Notes: generated by a model from the sequence alone, not told the origin. Shown: positions 41,664-53,281, counted from the first letter of the stretch. The stretch is DNA of 57,410 nt from Gyrodactylus bullatarudis (GCA_012064415.1 SSNU01000099.1:20583-77992); one strand, 5' to 3'. Program-made: numbers and translations.

Positions 41664-42934
41664 ATAACTAGTGAGAAAGGAAAGAAGAGAAACTTCTCAA
41701 CAGAAGTACGGGCCGGGAAACAAATGTTTCAATCAATACAGAGATGAACCAATGGAATGCCTCCAATTAATTGCTTCTTAATGTTGATATGATATATTTT
41801 TGCGTGACTAACCAATTATAGATCAATTGAATGAAAAAGTTATATTACACTAAACTTCCTAGAAAATGTATGAGCTGAAAACCCGAAGGGTAAAAAAATA
41901 TAATGTACTTACTAATAAGTATGTAAATTAAATATTCCTTAAATTTTAGATTTATTTTTGCAAAATTTATCACTCTTGTTAACTCAAAACTCATGAAAAT
42001 TTGTTCAATTACCTACTTTAAAATTCTACATCGTTGGATTATCTTCTCAAGACTCTAGCGGTAGTATTAAGCAAGAAAGCCTTGTTTCGAACGCAGGGCC
42101 ATGAAATACACACCATCAGATGCAGAATGAAAAGTTTACTAACTATTGAGAATTTTATGCAACAATATCGTTCAAGATGAGAAATAGACGATTTTTAATT
42201 AGGAACTGGACGATTTCAGGTTTTTGAATGAAAACTAAGAAAAAAGTCGTTTCTTCATTCTGACAAACTAGATACCCCCTTTTTTTCTTATCCATCACAC
42301 AATGCAAAGATATCTTGAAACAGGACCCCTATTTTACACACGCCTTTTGTGAATGAACAATGATGAAATATTCTTCCAAACTCACTCTTCAATGGGCTAT
42401 TCTGTTTGAAAACATACGAGAATACATACTCATCTCTGATTGGTTGGTTTTTGTACTAAGTAAGGTTTTTTTTTTAATTTTTAATTATTGTTCCTGAATT
42501 CTAATAATGGTGCAGACAAGACTCTCTTTAAAAAATCAAATGAAAATAATGGATCTCAAAACTCGTAATTTAAAAAATTAGGATATTGCCAGTCATTACT
42601 TTCATGAGTTTTGAGTTAACAAGAGTGATAAATTTTGCAAAAATAAATCTAAAATTTAAGGAATATTTAATTTACATACTTATTAGTAAGTACATTATAT
42701 TTTTTTACCCTTCGGGTTTTCAGCTCATACATTTTCTAGGAAGTTTAGTGTAATATAACTTTTTCATTCAATTGATCTATAATTGGTTAGTCACGCAAAA
42801 ATATATCATATCAACATTAAGAAGCAATTAATTGGAGGCATTCCATTGGTTCATCTCTGTATTGATTGAAACATTTGTTTCCCGGCCCGTACTTCTGTTG
42901 AGAAGTTTCTCTTCTTTCCTTTCTCACTAGTTAT
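41664..42934. mobile_element. Fold-back element G
   Basis: Arms 41664-41998 and 42600-42934 are near-identical mirrors of about 335 bp with a ~600 bp middle holding no recognisable protein. Each arm contains a CCAAT (gaaccaatgg) and a small hairpin (acccgaagggt). The target duplication is unclear. Confidence 0.82.
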
Positions 42935-42935
42935 A

Positions 42936-42993
42936 TATGATCTATAATTGGTTAGTCACGCAAAAATATATCATATCAACATTAAGAAGCAAC
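42936..42993 (+). repeat. Partial extra copy of G arm
   Basis: tgatctataattggttagtc... repeats 42772-42830 directly after the end of G. Confidence 0.75.
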
Positions 42994-43309
42994 AGGTTCT
43001 AAGATAATGCTTTTTTGAAAAGTCGAAACGCATTCCAGAAATAGTACTTTTATCATTTAAAACACGGATTCTGTAGAGGCAAATCCTGCTATTAGGAGAT
43101 TTTAAGTAAATTTTCGGACGTATTTGAAAATTTACGTGAATATTTGAATCATCAAAATCCTGCTTAATTACTTGGATATTAATTAAATTGTGTTTCACTT
43201 CTTAACAAGAATTAAAAATAAATCTATCTGAATTTATATTGTGGACCTTTAAATTACTTATTCTTGGAAACTAAATCTTTTTGTACACTACAAAGAAGTT
43301 ATCAAAAAA

Positions 43310-43690
43310 ATTCATTGGCCGACCCAACCACATCCACGAATGCATCGAAACGGACGGCATGAAATAACTTTTATTCAAAGTTTATGCAAGACCAGTAATT
43401 GAATACTGTTCTGTAATCTCGAACCCTGAATGTGAAAAATGGTCTAGGAAAATACAAACTATATACAATAGACTTTAACGGCTTCTGCCATCAACATATC
43501 AGGCTGAGATGAAATCCACGAAAAACTCTTTATGGCTCAGAAGAGAACTTAAAACAATTACCCTAATCAAGCTCCCAGCACTGGCAAACTCTTACGCCCT
43601 TACGTTCCAGAATATAGTAATCAAAAAAGTTTTCAATTTTCAACAGAGCCAAAATCATACTCAAAAACCTAAATAAAAACTTTTTAGAAT
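43310..43690 (+). pseudogene. LINE-f: ORF2 C-terminal fragment
   Basis: The plus frame reads HIHECIETDGMK, LLFKVYARPVIEYCSV, KIQTIYNRL and KNSLWLRRELKTITL, parallel to the LINE-e C-terminus (HVHKCIKTDGMK, RRELKSITL). Stops are present. Confidence 0.75.
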
Positions 43691-43708
43691 ATAAGGATGC
43701 CGAAAATT

Positions 43709-43759
43709 AGAGGAATAAGCGCTATATTTCAGGCATACTCATCAGCCTCTTACATGCCT
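43709..43759 (-). ncRNA. Hammerhead ribozyme, solo PLE-A end
   Basis: AGGCAU, helix I AGAGG/CCUCU, CUGAUGA, AUGCCU, GAAA, helix III AUAUAGCGCUUAU. It is a short end fragment with no PLE coding sequence attached. Confidence 0.8.
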
Positions 43760-43799
43760 AATATATACTAAAACACATAGAATTAGTATATATTTAGTT

Positions 43800-45178
43800 A
43801 GGCAGTTAAAGAAATAATTAGTAAAAAGTTTAAATTAAATTGTTTAAAATGTTATCAAGTCAACATTGTGCATTTCGAATTCTTATTGAAAACTAAAAAT
43901 GAAATAACATTTTGAAGAAAGAATGATATAGACTGGAATAAAGTTTTCCTAACGCATTTGAGTATAAATAATCTCTAGTTAATACTCGTTGATTGCTATG
44001 TTGCGAATTAACGAAATTCGATCGACCTCTACTCATGCATATATCTATAGTTTTTTCTGCTCACATCGTTTTTTTAATTCTAAACAACCATATAACGTGG
44101 ATTTATTCACCGATCGCATTCAAAAATGAATCAAGAAGCAAAGAAATGCTTTTGATTTTAGGGAATACTTACATTCGCTCCATGTCTTTCATTCTTAAAA
44201 TTTGATGAGATTATTTTCCATTTTCAAAATAAATAAATCTTACAACTCTTCCGATATTCTACATAGTGATAAATTCGTGTTTACAAATTATGAAATTTTG
44301 ATTTGACAAGTGTTCATGACTAGTTTGTAATACCATTTTTAATAAAAGTTGAGTGTGGTCACAGGATATTACTAGGCCTTAAGAGCTGAACTGGAAAATA
44401 TTTTAAGTGTATTAAATATTAGTTCGTATTCAACTTCAGAGAAAAATATTATTTTCGCTTGTACAGGGAAAGATAAAAATATACAAAAATACATTCATCA
44501 ATAAAAAATTTTATAATGTATCATGGTTTTGACTTTTGAAAAAGTTATCGTTTTAAATAAATCAAAATGTAAGATATTAAAACTGTTTAATTAATTCGAA
44601 CAGTATATTTAGATATAAAATTGAAGAAATGAATATATTACTCACATTTCCATTGAAAAAATAGGACTTTTATATATAACAAAAATTATTTTTGATAATC
44701 ATAATAATACTCCAATGTGAGCTTCAAACTGACGATTAATAACTTCGATATATCTCACTTGTGAGGATCTCTAATAAGTTTATAGGAAATGAAAAAATGA
44801 AAATAAATTTTTTTGGTATTTCACTTGGAAATAACATAAAAAATAATTTTTCCAACATTTCTCATTCTTAACAAATATTTTTCTACTCTCCAAAGACTCT
44901 ACGAAGACTCCACATTTTTGAAAATCCATACAGAAGCATGTGATTCCCTTTTAAAAAAATGTTGATTAAACAAATGGCTACTTGATCTTTCTATATTTAC
45001 AATGTAAAGCTGAAATTTTATTCTGTGTTACAACATACTGCTTATTTTCAACAGAAATTGCACAAAATCTAAAAATAAGATCATTTTTCAAATAGTCAAT
45101 CGAAAAATGTACAAACAATTTTTTTGGTGAATATATAGGACTGGAATAACATCAAAAACAACCTAGGATAGAGGGAAA
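43800..45178. other. AT-rich stretch, no gene seen
   Basis: Only chance ORFs. Confidence 0.5.
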
Positions 45179-45358
45179 TCAAGATATGAATATTTTGTGA
45201 GTGGGCCTCCCTTTCAGTGAGTTCTTGAAGTCTTGAATGGTAGCCTCATATGTTCGGAGCTGACTCAGAATTTCGTCCAGATTAACTGTCGTCTTTGTAC
45301 TGCCGTATGTTGAACTACCTGAAGATGTATTTGCATTATTAGATTGAGTGTATTCCAT
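45179..45358 (-). CDS. Small ORF, 59 residues, unknown
   Basis: ATG at 45358, TGA at 45179. The product is Ser/Thr-rich at the start (SSGSSTYGSTKTT) and then amphipathic (VNLDEILSQLRTYEATIQ, DFKNSL), suggesting a coiled coil. The patch 45200-45360 has noticeably more G+C than its flanks, which argues against chance. It could be a small host gene, one exon of one, or an element relic. I do not recognise it. Confidence 0.35.
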   Translation of the reverse strand: MEYTQSNNANTSSGSSTYGSTKTTVNLDEILSQLRTYEATIQDFKNSLKGRPTHKIFIS

Positions 45359-45959
45359 GAAATTTTTGTTGATTTGAAAAGTTAAGTTTGCAGTTGCAGG
45401 ATAACTACATGTATGAAATAGTTTTATTCAGTTGGAGCCATTTCAAAATAGACACATGCATCAAATAAAAGCTAAAAGTTAAACCTAATATTGTCCGTTA
45501 ACATTTTATTTAAATTTCAAATATTTTCTTATCATTATAGTAAAAATAATTTTTTCTTCATATCTGTCCTTGATCAATAAAATTTATAGGAGAAAAAATT
45601 TCATTTTGTTGGTTGTCACTTTTTAGTTGCTTATATATGAAAATTAAAAACAATTCAAATTTTTTTCGAGTGATCCCTGAATACTTCATTAATACTAAGT
45701 TATATTTTTACATCAACATCATTTCTTTTGTCAACTACTCTGAAACCAATCAGAGTCCAGTAAATAGTTTTGTAATTTTCTGTGTCAGCTTAATGTTCTA
45801 TTAATCTATTTAAATCAAAGAGAGAATTTTTCCCATCATTTCAAATAAAAAAAATTAAATTAGCAGGCCTAGTTAAAAGCTATATATTTGAATATTAACA
45901 TGTGTTACATTATTAGAAAGATATAAAAAAATGATATCATGAGATATAAGCTCTTTATT

Positions 45960-46560
45960 TCCTAGTGTCCCTATAGGAGACCTAAACAGTAATCAAGTCT
46001 TTTATTGGTGAGTATGGTGCTTTTGAAATGGATAGAAATGAAATAAAAAATATTGTTAGGATTTGTTACACTAAATATCCTTTATCTTTTCAAATCACTG
46101 TTTTTATTCGAGAATACGGTATAGCAATGGGTTCACCTCTAAGTACTCTTCTAGCTGATATCTCTCTAGGGTGGTTAGATTTGACTAAAATGTCAGAGAT
46201 TATCAATACTTTCACTGATGTTTATATCAGATTTGCTATTATAGACGATTTTTTCTTCAAAATGAAATTCTTTATTAACTTATACAAACCTAATCTATGC
46301 GTAAAGAAAAATTATTCCTACAATCTTCAACTAACCCGACTAATGTGAGCTTTTTTCCCTTTTCTCTCCATCTCTGCTTTTTATTGGAGAGTTTTGGTGT
46401 TTTTTTTAGCTCAAATTTTATTCTGTATCTTAATATTTTACTATTTCTTTAAGAATATGTAAATTATTATATTCAATCATTTAAAATTCTATCATTTTTA
46501 AAGTGAAACTACTGATGAGACTCAAAGAAATGTACATCTAGTGATTTAATATATTCTCTT
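45960..46560 (+). pseudogene. PLE-C2: internally deleted element
   Basis: The ORF 46028-46348 gives YGIAMGSPLSTLLADISLGWL, then YIRFAIIDDFFF, a relic of the YVDD block. It jumps straight to KMKFFINLYKPNLCVKK, the end of the nuclease domain as in PLE-C1. Linker and GIY-YIG core are deleted. The 3' region (46335-46410) matches PLE-C1. Confidence 0.78.
46508..46542 (+). ncRNA. Candidate hammerhead ribozyme (PLE-C2 end)
   Basis: Helix I ACUA/UAGU, CUGAUGA (46512-46518), GAAA (46527-46530), helix III AUG/CAU with palindromic AUGUACAU, cut predicted after C. Helix II is weak and the outer pairing seen in families A and B is not evident. Confidence 0.45.
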
Positions 46561-46810
46561 CCTTTTAAATTTTACATAATTAAAAAGAGTAAATAAAGTT
46601 GAGTCAATTGAATTTTGTGATAAACTATTCAATCTTTTCTATTCGAAAATCACAATTGCATACAAAGAAACATGTTTGTTCAGACTCAAAATAAAAAAAA
46701 TACACTGGTCTTCTCCTTCAAAAATCCTCAATGATAAGTCTACTTTCCTTAATAATATTATTTTGTACTTCTATTGGTCTTTGGGTGTGAACACAGAGGG
46801 GAAATACAGT

Positions 46811-46907
46811 GCGTTGCATAGATAACGAATCGAGGTAACTCTTCCCAGAAAATAATCCTTTATTTATACCTCTTTGCCGCAATTTCATTGACCGATTATC
46901 ATAATAT
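46811..46907 (-). repeat. Left arm of close inverted repeat with promoter-like core
   Basis: Mirrors 47021-47117 over about 97 bases with few changes. Read on the minus strand it contains agaggtataaataaagg. Confidence 0.8.
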
Positions 46908-47020
46908 TCGAGTATCCTATCAACCAATGAAATTGAAGCAGAGATTCTCCTTATCCACTTTTTTGAAAACTAAATCCATGAGTGATTCTGTCTTCTATAT
47001 TATTATTTTGGGCGATATCT

Positions 47021-47117
47021 TATGATAATCGGTCAATGAAATTGCGGCAAAGAGGTATAAATAAAGGATCATTTTCTGGGTAGAGTTATCTTGAGGCTAT
47101 ATCTATGCAACTCACTG
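47021..47117 (+). repeat. Right arm of close inverted repeat
   Basis: Mirror of 46811-46907, 113 bases apart. Contains gaggtataaataaagg. Confidence 0.8.
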
Positions 47118-48164
47118 ATTTACATGAAGAGGATGAGTTTCTAATGTTTGAAAGGTCGATTTTTTCACATTTTTTCGATTCATTTATTACTATTATCGCT
47201 CTTTATATTCGAATAATAGGTAGAGCATTTTTAGTATGAAGAAAAATGAAAAATTTAGCCGAAACAATTTTTTTTCTAAATTGTAATGATATTAATTTAA
47301 ATAAAATTTTTGTTCGAAACTAATATCTCTATTTGAGGGCCTCAAGTCTTTTTTCACAACACAAAAGAATAATAAATAAATGTTAATGGTGGTAAATTAG
47401 TTACTAAGCTGTTATTAATATTTGCTGAAATTAACAAATTCACGGTTCACCAATGAATAACTAAACTACGAATCATTAAATAATAGGGTTTTGAAAAAAT
47501 TCAATTTTAGAAAAAAGATTTCTAACATAAGAACAGATGATTTATTTGAATTCCTGATTTTTTCTGATCCACATGGAATTTTGTGATCTTTTTCGTAAGA
47601 ATTTATAAAACAAATTATAATTTGGATGATAAAACAATCTTACATTCTTTCATTACTGTAATCAACATTAATTATGAATCATATTCAAACCTTACTGTAG
47701 TTTACAAAAGCTTGCAAATGAAATATAGAGTTACAAGAATACGAGAATAGATTTTATTCTTGGTTTTCAATAATATCAAATTCTTTGGAAAATAGATCGG
47801 AGTTTAAGTGGTTATTTAAAAATTCGCAGAGATTTAACTTTCATTGAAAAAAATTATTATAATTTAGATTAATTTATAAAAATATAATTAAACGTGACAT
47901 GAATACAGGTAAGGTAAGAAGAGTTAGGTTTAGAGAGATTTTATCTTGGTTGTTGGTTATGATAAATATTATTGATCAGTTTTTCAAGAAGTAGCGAGTT
48001 TTCAACTTAATTTTGGTATGAAATAGATTTTTCCAGTGAGCTATTATTTGTGTAATTAACTGTAATATTGGAATGGGAACAATTCTATAGTAAGAGTTTA
48101 ACAACTACCTAAAGGTCAAACTCTTTAACTTATTCAACTTAATCTTGAATTTCAATATAATGTA
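47118..48164. other. AT-rich stretch, no gene seen
   Basis: Nothing recognised. Confidence 0.5.
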
Positions 48165-48167
48165 TTA

Positions 48168-48402
48168 CACTGTGCAACACTAAATTTGGTAATTTGCTAC
48201 AAATCTCAATTCTGGTGTAGTTTTTCACGCCGATTCTTATGGTGTAATTATTTTTTTCCTCAAAATGCAAGGAGAAAAGTTATAGCACTTTAAACTTCTC
48301 AGAACCACTTAAGACTTGATTTGTCATTGTCAGATATCAGTTCAACTTATTTTAGTGTGTAATACCTCAAATTGAAGCTTGAAAGATTCTCTTCAATTTT
48401 AT
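48168..48402 (+). repeat. CACTG element left inverted repeat
   Basis: Shares long runs with the right end (ctgatatctgacaatg, cttgcattttgagg on the complementary strand). Confidence 0.85.
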
Positions 48403-49640
48403 GGAAGAGGAGTTCATAAATAAAATAAAGATTTGGATTCAGTTTCTCTAGTCGAGATTGATTTAGACAATTTTAATTTTTTTGCTTGTGATTCTAATAG
48501 AGGATATCCTGAAATTAACGAGGAGCCTTCATCTAATGCTGTATCGAACTTCTATACACCTAGAGCACTCAATCAAAATGATGTTACAAGGATCATAAAG
48601 CTACTTGGGCTTTCTGAACGAAAATCGGAAATTCTTGTCAATGATTTCAAAATTCATAATAATGTTCTTACTGAAGTTAAATCTACAATCTACAGAGACA
48701 GAGACAGGAATATTAGAAGATTCTTCAAGACAGAAAATGGTTTCTCTTATTGTCACGACATAGAGGGTTTATTTCAAGAAACCAAAATACCTTACAAAAA
48801 CGATGAATGGAAATTCATTGTTGATGGCTCCAGACATAGTATCAAAGTAATTTTAATGCACAATCAGGATAAGTATCCTATAGTACCTATAGGTCTTTCA
48901 TCTAATCACAAAGAGAATTACCAATACATATGAAATACATATTTGATCTCCTTAATGTAACTTCAAGAGGTTGGATGATTATGACAGACTTGAAAATAAT
49001 TTCAATATTAAGTGGAATCAATGGGGGTTACTCGGGGTACCCATGTACATTTTGTCTATGGAATTCACGAGAAGACGAAAATCATTATCAAAAGCGTGAT
49101 TATCCTTTAAGAAACAACTGAGGACATGAATTCAAGATTTGATGACCCCATAGTACAAAATAACAAATTTGCTTGGCCTGTTTTACACATTAAACTAGGC
49201 GTGTTTGCTCAGTTATGAAGCTAAATTATTTATTGCAAATAAATTTAAATTGTCATTAATGAAAGCCGAAAAGGGAGCACTTAACGGACCAGAAGTTGAC
49301 ACCCTCATGAAAGACATATTTCTTGGATCATTTATCAGGCCCCCAGAAAAAGGCTCTACAGTCAATGATGGAGGTTTTTCAAAATCTTTCTTTTAAAAGA
49401 AAGAAAAATATCCGTGGAATTATCGGTGAAATGATTCGCAAGTTTAAAGTTTGTAAGATAAGAATGTCTTATAAAGTTACATTTGTTGTGGAGTCATTTT
49501 GATAAACTCCCAACGGACAGGATGACTGACCAACATGGAGAGACATTCCATCAGAATATCAAGTTTTTTGAGGAGCGCCATGGTAGTGAAAATGACATTG
49601 GGACATTATCGGACTATTGTTGGTCAATTCAGTGAACTTC
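48401..49640 (+). pseudogene. Protein of an unclassified repeated family, frameshifted
   Basis: Likely start ATG 48401, then a one-base shift into 48433-48933: NQNDVTRIIKLLGLSERKSEIL, then WKFIVDGSRHSIKVILMHN (possible first acidic residue of an RNase H-like fold). A shift follows, then GWMIMTDLKIISILSGINGGYSGYPCTFCLWNSRED (Asp, then CxxC), AWPVLHIKLG, KAEKGALNGPEV, and in a last frame LLWSHFDKLP, DQHGETFHQNI and LSDYCWSIQ. From memory, similar uncharacterised proteins recur in many invertebrate genomes. Its place inside inverted repeats makes transposase the likely role (inference). At least three shifts break it. Confidence 0.7.
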
Positions 49641-50040
49641 CTAGTTTCATTTCAGATTGTTGTAAAATTTTTATTGTTTATTGTGAATAAAAATTCTTTT
49701 GCGTAAACATGTCTGCCCACCCTCTTATCATTTGTTATGTTAATAAAGGATAAGTAGTTGACAGTCTTTAAAGGGTTAGGCCCCTATGTCATAACACATA
49801 CCCTCACCCCTCTCACATGGTATATGCTGATGTGACAAAATTATATTAAAAATTGACATTTTTGGCCATAACTTTTTTAATTTTTTACCGTAGAGTCATA
49901 AAACAAAAACCATTTTAATCAGCTTAACGAGACCAACAAAACCATAGCACTCATTAATGGAAACATAACTTTTCAGCGTTTTTGAACTTTGAAGCCACTT
50001 AAAACGACAAGAAAAAAGTTTTTTGAATAAATTTTAAGAT
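49641..50040. other. CACTG element 3' noncoding region
   Basis: No ORF between the coding end and the right inverted repeat. Confidence 0.5.
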
Positions 50041-50284
50041 CAAAATTGAAGAGAATCTTTCAAGCTTCAATTTGAGGTATTACACACTAACATAAGTTGA
50101 ACTGATATCTGACAATGTCAAATCAAGTCTTAAGTGGTTCTGAGAAGTTTAAAGTGCTATAACTTTTCTCCTTGCATTTTGAGGAAAAAAATAATTACAC
50201 CATCAGAATCAGCGTGAAAAACTACACCAGAATTGAGATTTTTAGCAAATTACCAAAAAAAAAGTTGAAATTTGTTGCGCAGTG
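50041..50284 (-). repeat. CACTG element right inverted repeat
   Basis: Mirror of the left repeat, slightly longer because of small insertions near the tip. Confidence 0.85.
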
Positions 50285-50287
50285 TTA

Positions 50288-51560
50288 TTAGTCGTCCTTG
50301 CTATGTACAAGAATGGGCGAGAGAATAGCCCGTATAATTTCTCCAATATTTCAGGTTAAGATTTAGTCATCCTAACCTTCTTTTTGTTATTTTAACATTA
50401 TGTTAATTTTGTGTCTTTCTATGCATTGAATGATAATCAGTACAACGATTTGTTTGAAAAAAGTAGAAGATATGTAAAATATCATGAAACTATCTTACCA
50501 GTTTAAAACAAAAAGTATGGATAATTGATGTACAGATATAGGATGAAAATAGGGTAGAAATAAACCTCCTGCCTCCCTAAAATTATTTACATCTGTTTAC
50601 CTTTAAACGCGGGATATATATTAAATCATAAAACCGATTATTGATGTAGTTTGTTAATGTTATCAGTTCAATTGATGTCTCCAGGCAAAAATACGACGCC
50701 AATTTGAACCCTGGAGTCAAATATTGTGAATATTCGGTAAAGTTATGGCAAAAGAAAGAATGCCTCTGGCAAGACATTCGCGAAAATGAAAAATCTCTAT
50801 ATGATTTGATCGATGATAGCGTAGATTTAGGATGAAGATTCAACAAAAGAGGATTCGGTTTGGATGTTTTTCAATAATCAATAGGTGACAACGTTTAATA
50901 TGGCGAGTTTATGGGCAAAATTGTGGATCTTTAACAAAGCTCGATATGAAAAGGTTAACACAACCCATCAAATGGTTCTTGCTCTCGCCAAAGGATTGGA
51001 GTAACCAAAAAAGGATGAAAGGAGAGGATCAAAGTGTATTTGATTCAAATTAATTATTGACCCTTATTTTCCTAGCCTCCTTTAAGACTCATCTGTCTGT
51101 AGATCGTTGACTGTGAGTCTTCTTTTAAAATTTTAGTGAAAACTTTTCTGTAAAGGTTTTTAGATTTTCTCTCATTTTTTCTTGCTTGAATACTGTATAA
51201 TGTATACTGCTAGAAAAAATAAAATTACTCACTAAATTGTCTCTTATTGAAAGTTATTATAAATAGAAAGATGGCCTATTCGACAGAGAAAATTATTTTC
51301 TATCAGAAATTCTTTTGACGTGTACAAATATTTCATTAAATTTCAAAATGAAAAATAAAAAGTATTCACTTTTTTCTCAGTTAGTATCAGACTAAAACTC
51401 ACATTTTACGTCAAATCTCTCGCAAAATACATTTAAATATATTATTGACTATAAACTAAAGATAAGTCAAAAATATTCTGAGACATTAGATAGACAACTA
51501 GATGGATCAGAATATAGCTAAAATAATCGGATTCTCATGTAGAAATGTTTATTTTCAGTC
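50288..51560. other. Mostly featureless, with one coding-like relic
   Basis: On the plus strand around 50720-50835 one frame reads EYSVKLWQKKECLWQDIREN, then EKSLYDLIDDSVDLG before a stop. It has protein-like composition but I do not recognise the family. The rest shows nothing. Confidence 0.4.
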
Positions 51561-51589
51561 AAATAAAAGAAGCTAAATCCAAAATAAAC

Positions 51590-52310
51590 GAGGCCGAAAG
51601 AGATCAATCGCCTCTTAAGAAAATGTTCAATCAAGAACAAAGTAACAGCTTCTCAAATAAAGGCTGAATAAATTGAATATCAAAATTAAAACATTTCAAA
51701 ATTATTTGAAAACTAATCCTAGTATCAATTGGGGAAGACCAAAATGATTTCCTAATCTAAGTATGCTAAAATTGTCCAGAAACAAGATTAAAGTAAAATA
51801 ATTTTTTTTTCAGATGAGAAAAAATTGAATTTAGATGGACCTGATGGACTTTCTTCTTGTTGGATTGACAAGTCTACCTAGACATACTAAAATCAAGCGG
51901 GAATATTTCAATGTTTCAGGGGTTTATCCCAAAGTATGGAACTGAAAGTCTTGTTGCTATTGATGAAAAGCTTAATTCAAATTCAATTCAGATATTACTT
52001 GAAGATCAGCTATTACCCTAAATGGGGGAATTCATAAGTGCGAGATGATATTCCAGCATGATAATGGTTTGATTATAATGAAATACAGATTTTGTCTAAC
52101 TTAAATCTAATTGAAAACATGTAGGAAATTTTATCTCAAAAAGTTTATTCCCGAAAAAGAGAATATTCAAATAGGCAAGAACTAGTTATAAGAATTAATG
52201 AAGACTGGAGAATCAACCCAAAAAGAAATTATTGAAAATGTTTAAGATTTCATGTCAGAAAGATGCTAAAGTGTTGTACTTGGTTAGAAAGATTTTACAA
52301 AATGAAAGTA
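51590..52310 (+). pseudogene. Tc1/Tc3-like transposase relic
   Basis: An N-terminal scrap (NEAERDQSPLKKMF) is followed by FSDEKKLNLDGPDGLSSCW, the first DDE block of Tc1-type enzymes. Next come LNLIENM (worn SPDLNPIENLW) and ILSQKVYSRKREYSNRQELVIRINEDW, the conserved C-terminal region. Stops and shifts are many. No inverted ends were found. Confidence 0.75.
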
Positions 52311-52319
52311 AATACATTT

Positions 52320-53032
52320 ATTTATCATTTTAAATTTAATAAAATATTTGTATTCATTAAAATATGAAATATCTTCTTGTACGCGTCAAAAGAATTTCTC
52401 TTTATATTTTTAATAACCTTAAATAGGAGACAATTTCTAGTGAATACTTTATTTTTTCTACCTCTATATATATTCATTTATTCTCAAGACTGTCAATATA
52501 TCCAATAGTATAAAAGTTTAAATTTTCTTGTACATCAGATTTCAGAAGAATTCCGTTTTTTGTGAAACTCACAAATTGATTTTGCTAGAATATATTTAAT
52601 ATAAAAATCTTTAGATTATCTATTCAAAATCCAAACTCAAATCTTCCGTTCATTAAATTTACGAAAATTTGAATAAATATTTGTTCATTCGAATATAATG
52701 CAATACTCTCTCTTTAATAACTGTGTAAAAGTTATTCCCCTAATTTATACCTCTCAAAAATCTCTTTCGTAAATCGTGACTACTTTTAAGTAGGCATGTT
52801 TACCCTAAAATAGGCTTTCGAAAGAGATTTTTCCGCTGATCATTTCCATACCGTGTTTAGTAGGGCTATTTCAAATAGAATTTCCAGAAAGCAACTTTAA
52901 AAATCTTGAAATTAAAAATCAGAATAAAAAATTGAGAAAATCTTTCTCACTATTTTCTCATATAGGGTGGGGTTATTATCCACATCACTTGTGCAATGAG
53001 TCATTAATGACTAATGTTCGTATTGTTATGTA
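52320..53032. other. AT-rich stretch, no gene seen
   Basis: Nothing recognised. Confidence 0.5.
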
Positions 53033-53281
53033 ATGGATTCACAGGACCCCGTAAGTCCCCCTGAACATTTGGATAAACATGGTTTCATCCGGAATCAAAG
53101 GAATCTTTCTTTCATTACAATTCTTATGCATGATATCAGACCGTATATTTTCAATTTATTCTGTGCAGTGTACTCCTTATTTAGTTGGCAATATTTTTCT
53201 TCATGCGTAATCATGAAATTGTTAGACGGAATAATACCTAGAATTCGCACAGACGTCGACAAATTTGTAGATGCGGCTTAA
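53033..53281 (+). CDS. Short ORF, doubtful
   Basis: 82 codons with ATG. MDSQDPVSPPEHLDKHGF is protein-like, followed by hydrophobic stretches. It has no known motif and adjoins a GC-richer structured patch. It may be part of an unrecognised element. Confidence 0.2.
   Translation: MDSQDPVSPPEHLDKHGFIRNQRNLSFITILMHDIRPYIFNLFCAVYSLFSWQYFSSCVIMKLLDGIIPRIRTDVDKFVDAA

Larger units (their letters stand above)
48168..50284 (+). mobile_element. DNA transposon with CACTG ends, unclassified
   Basis: Ends are cactgtgcaaca and its near reverse complement (tgttgcgcagtg). Both sides are flanked by TTA (48165-48167, 50285-50287). Inverted repeats are about 235 bp (48168-48402, 50041-50284). One coding region lies inside. 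CACTG ends and a 3 bp duplication fit the CACTA/CMC group by end sequence; the protein does not let me confirm that. Confidence 0.8.

Noticed and set aside
41873..41900. Hammerhead-like CTGAAAA with hairpin in fold-back G
   Set aside because: The core needs CUGANGA and this has CUGAAAA; no GAAA or helix III.
44030..44205. Possible membrane-protein ORF near 44 kb
   Set aside because: Composition is that of chance AT-rich ORFs; no motif or relative.
51793..51813. 21 nt GT-AG segment in the Tc1 relic
   Set aside because: The Tc1 motif FSDEKKLNLDGPDG reads through its 3' end, so removing it would delete conserved residues.
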